Assembly: GCF_051055405.1 (NCBI RefSeq)
Contig: NZ_CP167068.1
Location: forward strand, 2,418,001-2,482,000
DNA from: Pseudolachnospira sp051055405
GTDB taxonomy: Bacteria; Bacillota; Clostridia; Lachnospirales; Lachnospiraceae
Reading direction: 5' to 3'
Length of the DNA stretch: 64,000 bases
The position numbers and the translations under genes were made by a program. Of this stretch, positions 34,961 to 43,693 are shown one piece after another; the stretch's first letter is position 1; each line of letters opens with the position of its first letter. The notes below the pieces were generated by a model. That model saw only the letters and a list, made by a program, of their open reading frames with translations, searched no databases and was not told where the DNA came from.

Positions 34961-35076
34961 GTCCCCATCCCTCATTTTCTTTTCCATCCAAGCAGCCAAG
35001 AGCGTTTTCCTCTTCTGGGCAAACATTCTCCGGTTTGTTTTCATTTTAGCACAAATCATGGGCGCCGGGAAGAAGA

Positions 35077-35105
35077 ATTGACTTTTTCGAATCGATATGC
35101 TATGG
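35077..35105 (+). promoter_or_regulatory. Promoter of ridA
   Basis: TTGACT (35077-35082), 17-base spacer, TATGGT (35100-35105), about 45 bases before the ridA ribosome site. Confidence 0.6.
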
Positions 35106-35158
35106 TGAAAGCGACTCATGTACGAGAATTAAAATCTGTATAAAAGGAGATTTGTATT

Positions 35159-35536
35159 ATGTTTGAAGTTACCAATACGAAGAACGCCCCCGCGGCTATC
35201 GGCCCTTATTCCCAAGCCATCGCATTTTCCAATCTGGTGTTTACCTCCGGCCAAATTCCTCTGGACCCTCAGAGTGGTGAAGTTGTCGGAACCACCATTG
35301 CCGAACAGGCGGAACAGGTGATGAAAAACCTGGGGGCCGTTCTGGAAGCCAATGGGTTAAATTACGAAAACACGATAAAGACCACTTGCTTTTTGGCCGA
35401 TATGGCGGACTTTGCCGCTTTCAACGAAGTATACGGCAAATATTTCACTGGAAAACCCGCTCGTTCCTGCGTCGCAGTAAAACAACTGCCAAAGGGCGTG
35501 CTCTGCGAAGTGGAAGTCATTGCGGCAAAAGAGTAA
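35159..35536 (+). CDS. ridA: RidA family reactive-intermediate deaminase
   Basis: RidA hydrolyses reactive enamine/imine intermediates made by PLP-dependent dehydratases and so protects other enzymes. The 125-residue product fits the trimeric family throughout: NAPAAIGPYSQAI at residue 9, FTSGQIPLDPQSGEVVG near 30, VYGKYF near 87, and PARSCVAVKQLPKGVLCEVE with the catalytic arginine near 103. AAAGGAG precedes the ATG. It stands alone between a divergent transporter gene and a convergent hydrogenase gene. Confidence 0.95.
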   Translation: MFEVTNTKNAPAAIGPYSQAIAFSNLVFTSGQIPLDPQSGEVVGTTIAEQAEQVMKNLGAVLEANGLNYENTIKTTCFLADMADFAAFNEVYGKYFTGKPARSCVAVKQLPKGVLCEVEVIAAKE

Positions 35537-35591
35537 AGGTTCTCACAAGGCGAGCTTCACACGCCGAAGTCTTTCCGCTCTGGAATAGAAT

Positions 35592-35636
35592 AAAAAATAC
35601 GAGGGAGAACATCTAGTCTTCTCCCTCGTATTTTTT
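35592..35636. terminator. Bidirectional terminator between ridA and the hydrogenase gene
   Basis: A perfect 18-bp inverted repeat, AAAAAATACGAGGGAGAA/TTCTCCCTCGTATTTTTT, with a 9-base loop. T-runs follow the stem on both strands. The hydrogenase stop codon (minus strand) touches the stem. Confidence 0.93.
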
Positions 35637-37140
35637 AATCCAAATGAATCTCCGCCAATTCCTTTGGCGGAACAGCCTTTGTAGAATCTTTTACCGATTT
35701 CTTAATCGCTTGGGAGGCTTTATTAATAGGTAGAATCGTACCCGCTCCGGCTACGCAGCCGCCGGGACAGCCCATCCCTTCGATCAGACATCCGTCCATC
35801 TTTCCAGCCTTAGCCATCATCAAAATCTTCCGGCATTCCGCCAGCCCTTCTGCATGTTCGATGTTAACTTCCACATCCGGATAATACGTATTGATACACT
35901 TCTCGATTGCTTCCGCCACACCGCCTGCTACTGCATAACCGCGGCCAGCGCCAGTCGCGTCATGAAGCTCTACCTCTTTGTCATAATGATTGATATCGAT
36001 TCCCTTCGCTTCAAAAATCGCGTCCAGTTCTTCAAAGGTAATGACAAAATCCACATCACTGCGGACACTGTGTCTGGACGCCTCCAATTTTTTCGATGCG
36101 CAGGGCCCGATGAAAACTACGCGGGCATTGGGATGCTTCTGCTTGATGGTCCTGGCCGTAGCTACCATGGGAGTCAATGCATTGGAGATCTTATCAATCA
36201 TTTCCGGAAAATACAGCTTTGCCAGCATGGACCAGGACGGGCAGCAGGAAGTCAGCAAAAACGGCAGATCTCCATTTACAACCTCCTCCACATAATGGCG
36301 GGCTTCCGTCGCCGCGCCCATATCCGCTCCCAGGGCCACTTCATAGACTTCTGAAAAACCCAGCTCCATCAACGCCGCTTTCAGCCGCTTGGGACTGCCG
36401 TTGGGGCCAAATTGCCCGACGATGGCAGGCGCTACTTCTGCCACAATTTCCCCGCCCTCTTTTAACGCCCGTATCAACTGGAAAATCTGGGATTTATCCG
36501 CAATTGCGCCGAAAGGACAGTTCACCATACACATGCCGCAGGATACGCAACGGTCCGGGTTGATGTAAGCGCGGCCAAGATCATCGCTCTCAATGGCATT
36601 GACGCCGCAGGCTTCCGCACAAGGGCGGATCTCATGGGCAATTGCGTCATAGGGGCAGGCAGCCTTACATTTTCCACATTTGATACACTTTTCCTGATCA
36701 ATCTGAGAATGGCCGTTTACCATGGAAACCGCACCCTTGGGACAGACTTCCAGGCAAGGATGGGCCACGCAGCCCCGGCAGTTGTTGGTCACTTTATATT
36801 CATTAGCCGTACAAGCGTCGCAGGCAGACGGAATCACCTGCATCAACGGGGGCTCATAATATTTTTCCGAAATATTGCTCTCATCCAGCCCCGCAGTCAA
36901 ATGGACCGGCGTATCCTCCGGACGCAGGCTCATGCCCATCGCCAGACGGACTCGTTCCGAACAAATCGCCCGCTCCCGCCAAATACTTTCCCGGTAATGC
37001 GGCTCGTCACCCGGCGTGATTTTGTAAGGAATCGCCTCGATGTCGTCATTGAGATTTGCTGACTCATAGGCGACACGGGCAATCTCTGTAAATACTTGTT
37101 TTCTCAACCGCTTCACTGCGGTATCCAATCCTCGAATCAT
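35635..37140 (-). CDS. Monomeric [FeFe]-hydrogenase, group B-like
   Basis: A 501-residue hydrogenase. N-terminal cysteines near residues 105-130 (CDACTANE, CRGCVAHPCLEVCP) form one cluster site, followed by ferredoxin-like CIKCGKCKAACP, CAEACG and CVSCGMCMVNCP near 150-215. The H-cluster motifs are TSCCPSW (L1), GPCASKKLEA (L2, with Gly where group A has Met) and EGMGCPGGCVAGAG (L3). The N-terminal layout and L2 fit the less studied group B, thought to work with ferredoxin. It may also be a sensory type; that is less likely, since all H-cluster cysteines are kept. It has its own promoter. Confidence 0.88.
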   Translation of the reverse strand: MIRGLDTAVKRLRKQVFTEIARVAYESANLNDDIEAIPYKITPGDEPHYRESIWRERAICSERVRLAMGMSLRPEDTPVHLTAGLDESNISEKYYEPPLMQVIPSACDACTANEYKVTNNCRGCVAHPCLEVCPKGAVSMVNGHSQIDQEKCIKCGKCKAACPYDAIAHEIRPCAEACGVNAIESDDLGRAYINPDRCVSCGMCMVNCPFGAIADKSQIFQLIRALKEGGEIVAEVAPAIVGQFGPNGSPKRLKAALMELGFSEVYEVALGADMGAATEARHYVEEVVNGDLPFLLTSCCPSWSMLAKLYFPEMIDKISNALTPMVATARTIKQKHPNARVVFIGPCASKKLEASRHSVRSDVDFVITFEELDAIFEAKGIDINHYDKEVELHDATGAGRGYAVAGGVAEAIEKCINTYYPDVEVNIEHAEGLAECRKILMMAKAGKMDGCLIEGMGCPGGCVAGAGTILPINKASQAIKKSVKDSTKAVPPKELAEIHLD

Positions 37141-37172
37141 CTTATTTCTCCTCTTATCTACAATACCTTCCT

Positions 37173-37201
37173 AGGATACGACAAAACAGAAATTTTGACA
37201 A
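37173..37201 (-). promoter_or_regulatory. Promoter of the monomeric hydrogenase gene
   Basis: Minus strand TTGTCA (37196-37201), 17-base spacer, TATCCT (37173-37178), about 30 bases before the start codon at 37140. Confidence 0.65.
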
Positions 37202-37245
37202 GAGGTTTTTCCTGGTTCTTAAAATGCTTTTTTACCTTCCATTGC

Positions 37246-37279
37246 AAAAGGGATGCCGCTTGCATGTGGCATCCCTTTT
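37246..37279 (-). terminator. Terminator after the group A hydrogenase gene
   Basis: Arms AAAAGGGATGCC/GGCATCCCTTTT with a 10-base loop. On the minus strand, TTTT follows the stem, 43 bases after the hydA stop codon. Confidence 0.8.
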
Positions 37280-37321
37280 TTCTCTAAAACTCTCACCGGC
37301 AATCTCGCCAGCCAATACTTC

Positions 37322-39049
37322 TTATTTTTCCATCTGCCACGCCTCATGATCCGTGTGCAAAAGCTCATGGGCCTTATGAGACATGGGTTTATCCAGGAAA
37401 TCCTGATACAGCTGAGTAATTGCCGGATTCTCATGGGAGAACCGGATCGGATTCGCCTGATCCAGTTCATACAGATACTCGCTCCGAAGTCCAGCCAATT
37501 CCTGTCCGTCATGGATTGGCTGTCCGCCGCCGCCAACGCAGCCGCCAGGACAGGCCATGACCTCCACAAAATCATACCTCACTTCGCCGCGGCGTACCGC
37601 TTCAATCAGCTTTCTCGTATTACCAAGGCCGCTGACCACCGCCACTTTGACTTTCGTTCCGGCCATATTAAACTCGCCTTCCCGCCAGCCGTCCGGCTCC
37701 CGAATCGTCTGGAAGGAATCCGGCGCCGGATTCTTCCCGGAAATCAGATAGTACGCGGAACGCAGAGCCGCCTCCATCACGCCGCCGGTGCTGCCAAAGA
37801 TAACGCCAGCGCCTGTTCCGACGCCAAGAGGGCGGTCAAACTCTTCCGCTTCCAGAGCTTCTACCATAATCCGGTCCGCCCGAATCATCCTTGCCAGTTC
37901 TCTGGTCGTCAGTACGCAGTCTACATCCGGTCCAGCCCCTGCATCGTTCATCACCGGAATCGCAGCTTCATGTTTCTTCGCAACGCAAGGCATAATCGAA
38001 ACGCAATAAATTTTCTCCGGGTCCACATTCAGCAGCTTGGCATAGTAGGTTTTTGCCACCGCGCCAAACATCTGCTGGGGAGACTTGGCCGTCGAAAGCC
38101 GCGATACCAGTTCCGGATATTGGGATTTCACATAGCGGACCCATCCCGGACAGCAGGAAGTAAACATCGGCATCCCGCTTTCACGAATCTCATCAAAACG
38201 GGCGAGAAACTCGCTCCCCTCCTCCATGATCGTCAAATCCGCCGAAAACGTAGTGTCAAATACATAGTCAAATCCTAAGCGGCGCAAAGCAGCCACCAGG
38301 CGGCCCTCCGTAGCCTTCTCTCTGGGAATATTCATATTCTCCGCCCAGGCTGTCCGCACTGCCGGAGCCACCTGAACCACGGTAATCTTTTCTGGATCCG
38401 CCATAGCACTCAGCACCTGCTGCCAATCATCACGGGCATGCAGCGCCGCTACCGGGCAGTGGGTCACACACTGTCCACAGAGAACACAGTCCGACTGCTC
38501 GATCTTCCGAACGCCGGATACGCCGATGGTAGTACGGCTTCCTGTATTTGCAACGTCCCAGACGCCTACGCCCTGTACTTTGTCGCAGATCTGAACACAG
38601 CGCATGCAGCGGACACATTTCTCTCCATGACGCACCAAAGGAAAGTCCTTCGGCCAGGGTTCTTCTTTCCAGTCATCCGGGAATGGATTGGAAACAATGC
38701 CCATATCATTGGAAATCTGCTGTAAGGTACAGTTCCCGCTTCTCTCACAAATCGCACAACGGCTGTCGTGCTGGGACAAAAGCAGCTGCACATTGGTCCG
38801 GCGCGCCGAGCGTACCTTGGGACTATTGGTATAGATTTCCATTCCTTCCTGAACCACATTGTTGCAGGAAGTAATCAGTTTATCTTTGCCGACAAGCTCT
38901 ACCAGACAAATCCGGCAGGCAGCAATCTCGTTGATCTCTTTCAAGTAGCAAAGGCTCGGAATACGGATTCCCACGGAGGCAGCCGCCTCCATCACCGTTG
39001 TTCCCTCAGGAACCGCCACCTTCTTATCATCTATTTTCAGGTTTACCAT
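37322..39049 (-). CDS. hydA: [FeFe]-hydrogenase, group A, NuoG-like N-terminus
   Basis: A 575-residue catalytic hydrogenase subunit. In order: a [2Fe-2S] domain (CYLKEINEIAACRICLVE near residue 33), the His-ligated cluster motif HDSRCAICERSGNCTLQ near 93, two [4Fe-4S] sites (CVRCMRCVQIC, CVLCGQCVTHCP near 145-200), the H-cluster motifs TSCCPGW, MPCVAKKHEA and VMACPGGCVGGGGQP, and a small-subunit-like tail. The start at 39049 (MVNLKIDD) overlaps the upstream flavoprotein gene by seven bases. In bifurcating hydrogenases HydA partners with HydB and HydC; here the coupled partner is an NfnB-like protein instead. Confidence 0.93.
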   Translation of the reverse strand: MVNLKIDDKKVAVPEGTTVMEAAASVGIRIPSLCYLKEINEIAACRICLVELVGKDKLITSCNNVVQEGMEIYTNSPKVRSARRTNVQLLLSQHDSRCAICERSGNCTLQQISNDMGIVSNPFPDDWKEEPWPKDFPLVRHGEKCVRCMRCVQICDKVQGVGVWDVANTGSRTTIGVSGVRKIEQSDCVLCGQCVTHCPVAALHARDDWQQVLSAMADPEKITVVQVAPAVRTAWAENMNIPREKATEGRLVAALRRLGFDYVFDTTFSADLTIMEEGSEFLARFDEIRESGMPMFTSCCPGWVRYVKSQYPELVSRLSTAKSPQQMFGAVAKTYYAKLLNVDPEKIYCVSIMPCVAKKHEAAIPVMNDAGAGPDVDCVLTTRELARMIRADRIMVEALEAEEFDRPLGVGTGAGVIFGSTGGVMEAALRSAYYLISGKNPAPDSFQTIREPDGWREGEFNMAGTKVKVAVVSGLGNTRKLIEAVRRGEVRYDFVEVMACPGGCVGGGGQPIHDGQELAGLRSEYLYELDQANPIRFSHENPAITQLYQDFLDKPMSHKAHELLHTDHEAWQMEK

Positions 39050-40893
39050 CTGGAATTCCGGCCTCCTTTCAAGATTCCATAGCCAAAATGATCGCACCGC
39101 AGACAACGGCTGCACTCCTGAGCCGCTTCCTCGTCCGTCATTCCTCTCTCAATATGTTCAAAGTTTTCCCGCCGCTCGCCGCTTCCAATTTCTCTCAGGT
39201 TCACGCGTCCACAAGGCTTTTTATCGGTCAGGTTTGCGCTGGGAATTTCCACGTCGCAGCTAATGTTGTGATGGAATCCAAGATATTCGTCGATATTGGC
39301 AGCCGCTACTTTTCCAGCTGCAATCGCGCGAATCACCGTAGCCGGCCCGGTCACGCAGTCTCCGCCTGCAAATACGCCTGGAATATCTCCCTCTAAGCTT
39401 CCATCTACCGTCTGTAAGACGCCGCGCTTTACCTCCAAGCCGAATTCCTCGAAGTGAGTCGTCTCAATGCCCTGGCCGATGGCGGTAATCACCACATCAC
39501 AAGGAATTCTTTCCGGCTCTTCTTCCGAATTTACCGGACGGGGACGGCCCTGGGCATCCATCGCGCCGCAGATCTGTGGCTGTACCCACAATGCAGCCAC
39601 ATTCCCCTCCTCATCGGTCTCAATTTTCAAAGGAGCATTCAGAGTGATCAATTCCGCGCCTTCCGCGATCGCGCCTTCCACCTCATCCGGCATAGCCGTC
39701 ATATCATTTCTGCGGCGCCGGTAAGCCACCATGACCTGAGACGCGCCCAGGCGGATCGCAGTACGAGTACAGTCCATAGCCACGTTTCCGCCGCCGACAA
39801 TAACGACTCGTTTTCCTTTCAGATCAATCGGACGATCCATTCCTACGTCGCGGAGCATCTCCACAGCAGAAATGACATTGCCCTCCTTTACCTTTCCATC
39901 CGGCTCAATCCCAACCTTCTTATTGGTCTGAGCACCTATCGCAACATAAACCGCGTCAAACTGCTCGTGCAGCTCGCGGATGGTTACGTCTTTTCCTACA
40001 TTTACATTCATATGTACTTGAATTCCGGTAGAAAGAATCGCGTCGATATCTTCCTGCAGACGCTCCCGCGGGAACCGGTAAGCCGGAATTCCGTAACGGA
40101 GCATACCGCCCAGGTGCGGCTTTTCTTCGTACACATCCACCTGATGTCCCATCAAAGCAAGATAATAGGCTGCGCTGAGTCCACTGGGTCCGCCGCCGAC
40201 AATGGCTACCCGCTTTCCGGTAGAAGGCTCATTGGAAGGCACCAAAACCGTATCTGCATGGGCGTGATCCACAGCCACACGTTTGATTCCGCGGATATTG
40301 ACAGCGCTGTCAATCATATTGCGCCGGCATCTAGCCTCGCAGGGGTGCTCGCATACCATCGCGCAGGCCGTTGGAAATGGATTGTCCTTACGAATCAGGC
40401 GTACAGCGTCCGCATAACGCCCTTCTCCCACCAGGGCAATGTATCCTGGTACATCCACGCCAGCCGGACACAACGCCACACAAGGCACCGGTTGGGTGAT
40501 TCCTGCCGCACAGCGGCCGCGGCGGATATGGGATAGATAGTCTTCCCGGCAGCCCTTTAGGCCGTTCAGCACCATCCTAGCCGCATCATAGCCAATGGCG
40601 CAATCTGCAGAAGCCTCAATATTTTTCGCAGTCTGCTCAATCAAATCCAGCGTCTCTAACGTTGCTCGATTCTCTAAAACATCCGTCATTAGGCGCTGCA
40701 GCTGCCCTAGACCAACCCGGCAGGGAACACATTTCCCGCAGGACTGGGCGTGGCACAGACGCAGAAAAGAAATCTGCAAGTCCACTGGACAGAGCCCCGG
40801 AGCGCTGGCCGCAATGTGCCGTTCCAGGTCCAGATACAGGTGCTCCATCGTGAGCTGTGCCTCATCCGGCGTTGAAATCCTCAGTCTACTCAT
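39043..40893 (-). CDS. NuoF-like iron-sulfur module fused to an NfnB/GltD-like flavoprotein
   Basis: A 616-residue NAD(P)-linked oxidoreductase. Residues 1-120 match the C-terminal iron-sulfur end of NuoF/HydB (QSCGKCVPCRVGLGQLQRL). The rest is a glutamate-synthase-small-chain/NfnB type flavoprotein: [4Fe-4S] cysteines in CVALCPAGVDVPGY and CEHPCEARCRR near 140-190, FAD motif VAIVGGGPSGLSAAYYLA near 228, a second nucleotide site VVIVGGGNVAMDC near 365, and a C-terminal CSRCLRCD. It overlaps hydA, so the two probably form a complex moving electrons between NAD(P)H and hydrogenase. The FMN-binding part of HydB is absent. Confidence 0.88.
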   Translation of the reverse strand: MSRLRISTPDEAQLTMEHLYLDLERHIAASAPGLCPVDLQISFLRLCHAQSCGKCVPCRVGLGQLQRLMTDVLENRATLETLDLIEQTAKNIEASADCAIGYDAARMVLNGLKGCREDYLSHIRRGRCAAGITQPVPCVALCPAGVDVPGYIALVGEGRYADAVRLIRKDNPFPTACAMVCEHPCEARCRRNMIDSAVNIRGIKRVAVDHAHADTVLVPSNEPSTGKRVAIVGGGPSGLSAAYYLALMGHQVDVYEEKPHLGGMLRYGIPAYRFPRERLQEDIDAILSTGIQVHMNVNVGKDVTIRELHEQFDAVYVAIGAQTNKKVGIEPDGKVKEGNVISAVEMLRDVGMDRPIDLKGKRVVIVGGGNVAMDCTRTAIRLGASQVMVAYRRRRNDMTAMPDEVEGAIAEGAELITLNAPLKIETDEEGNVAALWVQPQICGAMDAQGRPRPVNSEEEPERIPCDVVITAIGQGIETTHFEEFGLEVKRGVLQTVDGSLEGDIPGVFAGGDCVTGPATVIRAIAAGKVAAANIDEYLGFHHNISCDVEIPSANLTDKKPCGRVNLREIGSGERRENFEHIERGMTDEEAAQECSRCLRCDHFGYGILKGGRNSRW

Positions 40894-40975
40894 CGCATCC
40901 TCCTCTAACTCATAAAGTTCTCAAATAATACAAACGATCTTTGTCAATATCCTAACAAATTCCCGCATGTAACAT

Positions 40976-41003
40976 CTTATAACATTAAGCCGAATCTTGT
41001 CAA
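40976..41003 (-). promoter_or_regulatory. Promoter of the flavoprotein-hydA operon
   Basis: Minus strand TTGACA (40998-41003), 16-base spacer, TATAAG (40976-40981). The leader is about 80 bases. A second TTGACA nearer the gene has no -10 partner. Confidence 0.65.
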
Positions 41004-41010
41004 GAAGTAG

Positions 41011-41047
41011 AAAGCGTTTCCACGGTTTCTACCGTCAGAAACGCTTT
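41011..41047 (-). terminator. Terminator of the aminopeptidase gene
   Basis: Arms AAAGCGTTTC/GAAACGCTTT with a 17-base loop, followed on the minus strand by TTTCTACTTCTT, just after the stop codon at 41065 and before the next promoter. Confidence 0.65.
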
Positions 41048-41064
41048 TTACTTTCTTTTTTCTC

Positions 41065-42333
41065 TTATTTAAAGTATTCTTTCGCTGCTTGCATCAAATA
41101 AACTGTATCTTTTACTCCTGCAGTTTCATACGGTGAATGCATTGCCAGCTGGGGCAGACCGATATCAACGGCGCTTACCGCTACCTGAGACATGGAAATA
41201 TTCCCCAGAGTCGATCCGCCAGGCATATCCGAACGGTTAGTAAAAACCTGAAGAGGCGCTCCCGCTTCCCGGCAAATTTCTTTCCACACAGCCGCAGACA
41301 GACCGTCGGTACAGTACTTCTGATTTGCACTATATTTTAACACGATACCTCCGTTCAGATAGGGATGATTCACCGGATCTGATTTCTCTCCATAATTCGG
41401 ATGCACTGCATGAGCGTTATCCGCAGAGACCAGAAAGCTTTTCGCCACCCGGCGCAGATAATCCTCCCATCCTCCGCCAAGGGACAGGCTGATTCGCATC
41501 AACACATCTTTCAAAAACGGTGAGGCAGCGCCCTGCCTGGTGCCGCTTCCCACTTCCTCATTGTCCAGCATACAAAAAACAGCCGCGTATCGCCTCTTTT
41601 CCCCAGCTAGGAATCCTTTCAGTGTAGAAAATGCGCACTGGAGATCATCCAAACGGCTGCTGGAAAGGAACTCTTCTTTCGCCCCCCAAATCGTTCCTTT
41701 TTGCCGGTTGTACAAAAATAGATCGTGACCGATGATCTCTTCCTCCCGCACTCCAGCGGCCTCCGCTATAATCCGAAAGAAAGTTCCCTTCGCCGCCGCG
41801 CTTCCGTAAAGAGGAAGCAAATCCTTTTGCGCATTGTAGGTCATGCCCTCATTGGCCTGGCGATTCATATGAATGGCCAGATTTGGAATCAAAAGCAAGT
41901 CCCGGTCCACATCAACCAGCCTTCCGGTTATCTTTCCCCCTTCCTTTACAGCCACCCGGCCTGCCACAGAAAGCGGGCGGTCAAACCAGGGAGCGCAAAG
42001 CATACCGCCATATCGCTCTACATTCAGCTTAATATAGCGGCCGTCCGCTTCCATCTCTGGATTTTCTTTTATTTTAAAGCTAGGGGAATCACTGTGGCTG
42101 GCAGCAATTCGAAATCCGTTCCATTCTCCCTCCGGCAGAGCAAATGCAATCACAGAAGAATCATTTCTTGTGGTAAAATAACGTCCGCCTGGCGTTAACT
42201 GCCAGTGTTCTTCCTCCTTCTGTTCCACAAATCCATGTTGTATCAATCGTTCTTTCACCGCAGCTGCCGCGTGAAAAGGGCTGGGGCTGCACTCGATAAA
42301 TGCTAACAATTCTTTCGATATTTCCTGGTACAT
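41065..42333 (-). CDS. M18 family aminopeptidase
   Basis: A 422-residue metallo-aminopeptidase of family M18 (aspartyl aminopeptidase/ApeA type), which trims N-terminal residues of peptides in the cytosol. Zinc-ligand regions are visible: ASHSDSPSFKI (His near residue 80), the SRLDDLQCAF segment (Asp near 225), CMLDNEEVGSGTRQGA (catalytic Glu pair near 255), SADNAHAVHPNY near 300, and MHSPYETAG near the end. The start at 42333 is preceded by AAAGGAGAAG; a longer frame adds non-conserved leader. It stands alone with its own terminator. Confidence 0.93.
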   Translation of the reverse strand: MYQEISKELLAFIECSPSPFHAAAAVKERLIQHGFVEQKEEEHWQLTPGGRYFTTRNDSSVIAFALPEGEWNGFRIAASHSDSPSFKIKENPEMEADGRYIKLNVERYGGMLCAPWFDRPLSVAGRVAVKEGGKITGRLVDVDRDLLLIPNLAIHMNRQANEGMTYNAQKDLLPLYGSAAAKGTFFRIIAEAAGVREEEIIGHDLFLYNRQKGTIWGAKEEFLSSSRLDDLQCAFSTLKGFLAGEKRRYAAVFCMLDNEEVGSGTRQGAASPFLKDVLMRISLSLGGGWEDYLRRVAKSFLVSADNAHAVHPNYGEKSDPVNHPYLNGGIVLKYSANQKYCTDGLSAAVWKEICREAGAPLQVFTNRSDMPGGSTLGNISMSQVAVSAVDIGLPQLAMHSPYETAGVKDTVYLMQAAKEYFK

Positions 42334-42422
42334 CTGATACTTCTCCTTTCTCGTTCGAAAAATAAGCATGAAGGGGCCAAACCACCGCATATACTAGAGA
42401 CAAACAACTGGAGCGGAATGAA

Positions 42423-43202
42423 ATGAAACAAAAAGGCAAACGAAAAAAACATTTTCTCCTGGGAGGAATTCTCCTTCTCTTCCTGGCTGGACTTGTCTCA
42501 CAGGCATTTTCCTACTGGCCTTCTGTGATGGCTTCGGTCCAAGTAATGTTAGGCAAAGAGGCCCCTATTTCCCAAGTACAAACCGACAAAAAATTAGCTG
42601 CCCTTAGCTTTGACGCTGCCTGGGGCGACAAAGATACGGCAAGAATTCTAGAAATCCTAAAAAAACACAATGTCAAAGTCACCTTCTTCATGACCGGCGG
42701 CTGGATCGACAGTTTTCCGGAAAATGTAAAAATGATCGCAGCCGAGGGACACGATCTTGGAAACCACAGCGAAAATCACAAGGAAATGAGCAAGCTGACC
42801 GAACCGGAAATTCGCGATGAGCTGCAATCTGTCCATAAGAAAGTAAAAGAGCTGACCGGCGTAGACATGACGCTCTTCCGCGCTCCCTACGGCGATTGGA
42901 AAGAAGAACTCATCACCACCGCTCAGGATATGGGGTATCAGTGCATCGGCTGGAATGTTGACAGCCTGGATTGGAAAGACTACGGCTCGGATTCCATCGT
43001 CAAAACTGTCTGCAATCACAGCAATCTAGGAAACGGCTCGATTATTCTGCTACATAATGGAGCCACCTACACAGCAGATGCCCTGGAGGCAGTAATCACC
43101 GGCCTTCAAGCGCAAGGATATGAATTGGTACCGATTTCCCAGTTATTACTTGCGGGAAAGACTGGCACAAATCTCTCTCCAAAACAGGATGCCCAGAACT
43201 AA
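42423..43202 (+). CDS. Polysaccharide deacetylase (NodB domain), membrane anchored
   Basis: A 259-residue extracytoplasmic deacetylase. One N-terminal membrane anchor (FLLGGILLLFLAGLVSQAF near residues 11-29) precedes a NodB domain with SFDAAWGDKDT near 60 (catalytic and metal aspartate), NHSENH near 115 (metal histidines), RAPYGDW near 155, the WNVDSLDW segment near 180, and IILLHNG near 208. The DAAWG form is shared with sporulation and cell-wall deacetylases of clostridia, so it probably acts on peptidoglycan or a cell-wall glycan. GGAG precedes the ATG, and a bidirectional-looking terminator follows. Confidence 0.9.
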   Translation: MKQKGKRKKHFLLGGILLLFLAGLVSQAFSYWPSVMASVQVMLGKEAPISQVQTDKKLAALSFDAAWGDKDTARILEILKKHNVKVTFFMTGGWIDSFPENVKMIAAEGHDLGNHSENHKEMSKLTEPEIRDELQSVHKKVKELTGVDMTLFRAPYGDWKEELITTAQDMGYQCIGWNVDSLDWKDYGSDSIVKTVCNHSNLGNGSIILLHNGATYTADALEAVITGLQAQGYELVPISQLLLAGKTGTNLSPKQDAQN

Positions 43203-43324
43203 GTTGTTCATCCTATCATTGATCTATCTTTTTTAGTATACTGAAAAGCTCCATGGGAATCAACTATTTTCCTATGAAAGAACAGAATTTCGCTCTGAGA
43301 AATTCTCCGCTGAAATGAAATAAC

Positions 43325-43359
43325 AAAAAGCGCCAGGGCCTTCCGCCTTGACGCTTTTT
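43325..43359. terminator. Terminator between the deacetylase and the small coiled-coil gene
   Basis: Near-perfect stem AAAAAGCG...GGC/GCC...CGCTTTTT with two mismatches and a 5-base loop. A/T-runs on both sides suit termination from both directions between convergent genes. Confidence 0.8.
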
Positions 43360-43395
43360 GCTAGCAACCAATAGATCTCCGACTTTTAAAACTTA

Positions 43396-43533
43396 CTATT
43401 TCTTCTCTTCCTTCCCAGCCTTTATGATATATGTTTCAACCATGCGGCTTAATGTCTGATTTAACTGCCGGATAGCATCTCGCAGCTGTTTATTTTCCAT
43501 TTCCAGCCGTTCGATTTCAAAATCCCGGTTCAT
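43396..43533 (-). CDS. Small coiled-coil protein
   Basis: A 45-residue protein starting at the ATG at 43533 behind AAAGGAGG. The product MNRDFEIERLEMENKQLRDA... is a highly charged helix with heptad-like Leu/Ile spacing, ending in a basic tail (KAGKEEKK). A longer frame exists upstream, but it would overlap the next gene and lacks a ribosome site. Function is unknown; it could be a small adaptor or regulator. Confidence 0.6.
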   Translation of the reverse strand: MNRDFEIERLEMENKQLRDAIRQLNQTLSRMVETYIIKAGKEEKK

Positions 43534-43693
43534 GCTCTTTCCTCCTTTGTTCTCCCAGAACATCATACCAAAACGAACCTTGTTTTTCCATTGTTTTTTG
43601 TCGACAATTTTCGACTGTTTTGTTTTCTGTCTGTCATTTTCCAGAATGAAATCCACTCTTTCCGTAGAAAGTTTCTCTCTTTTTGGAGATTTC

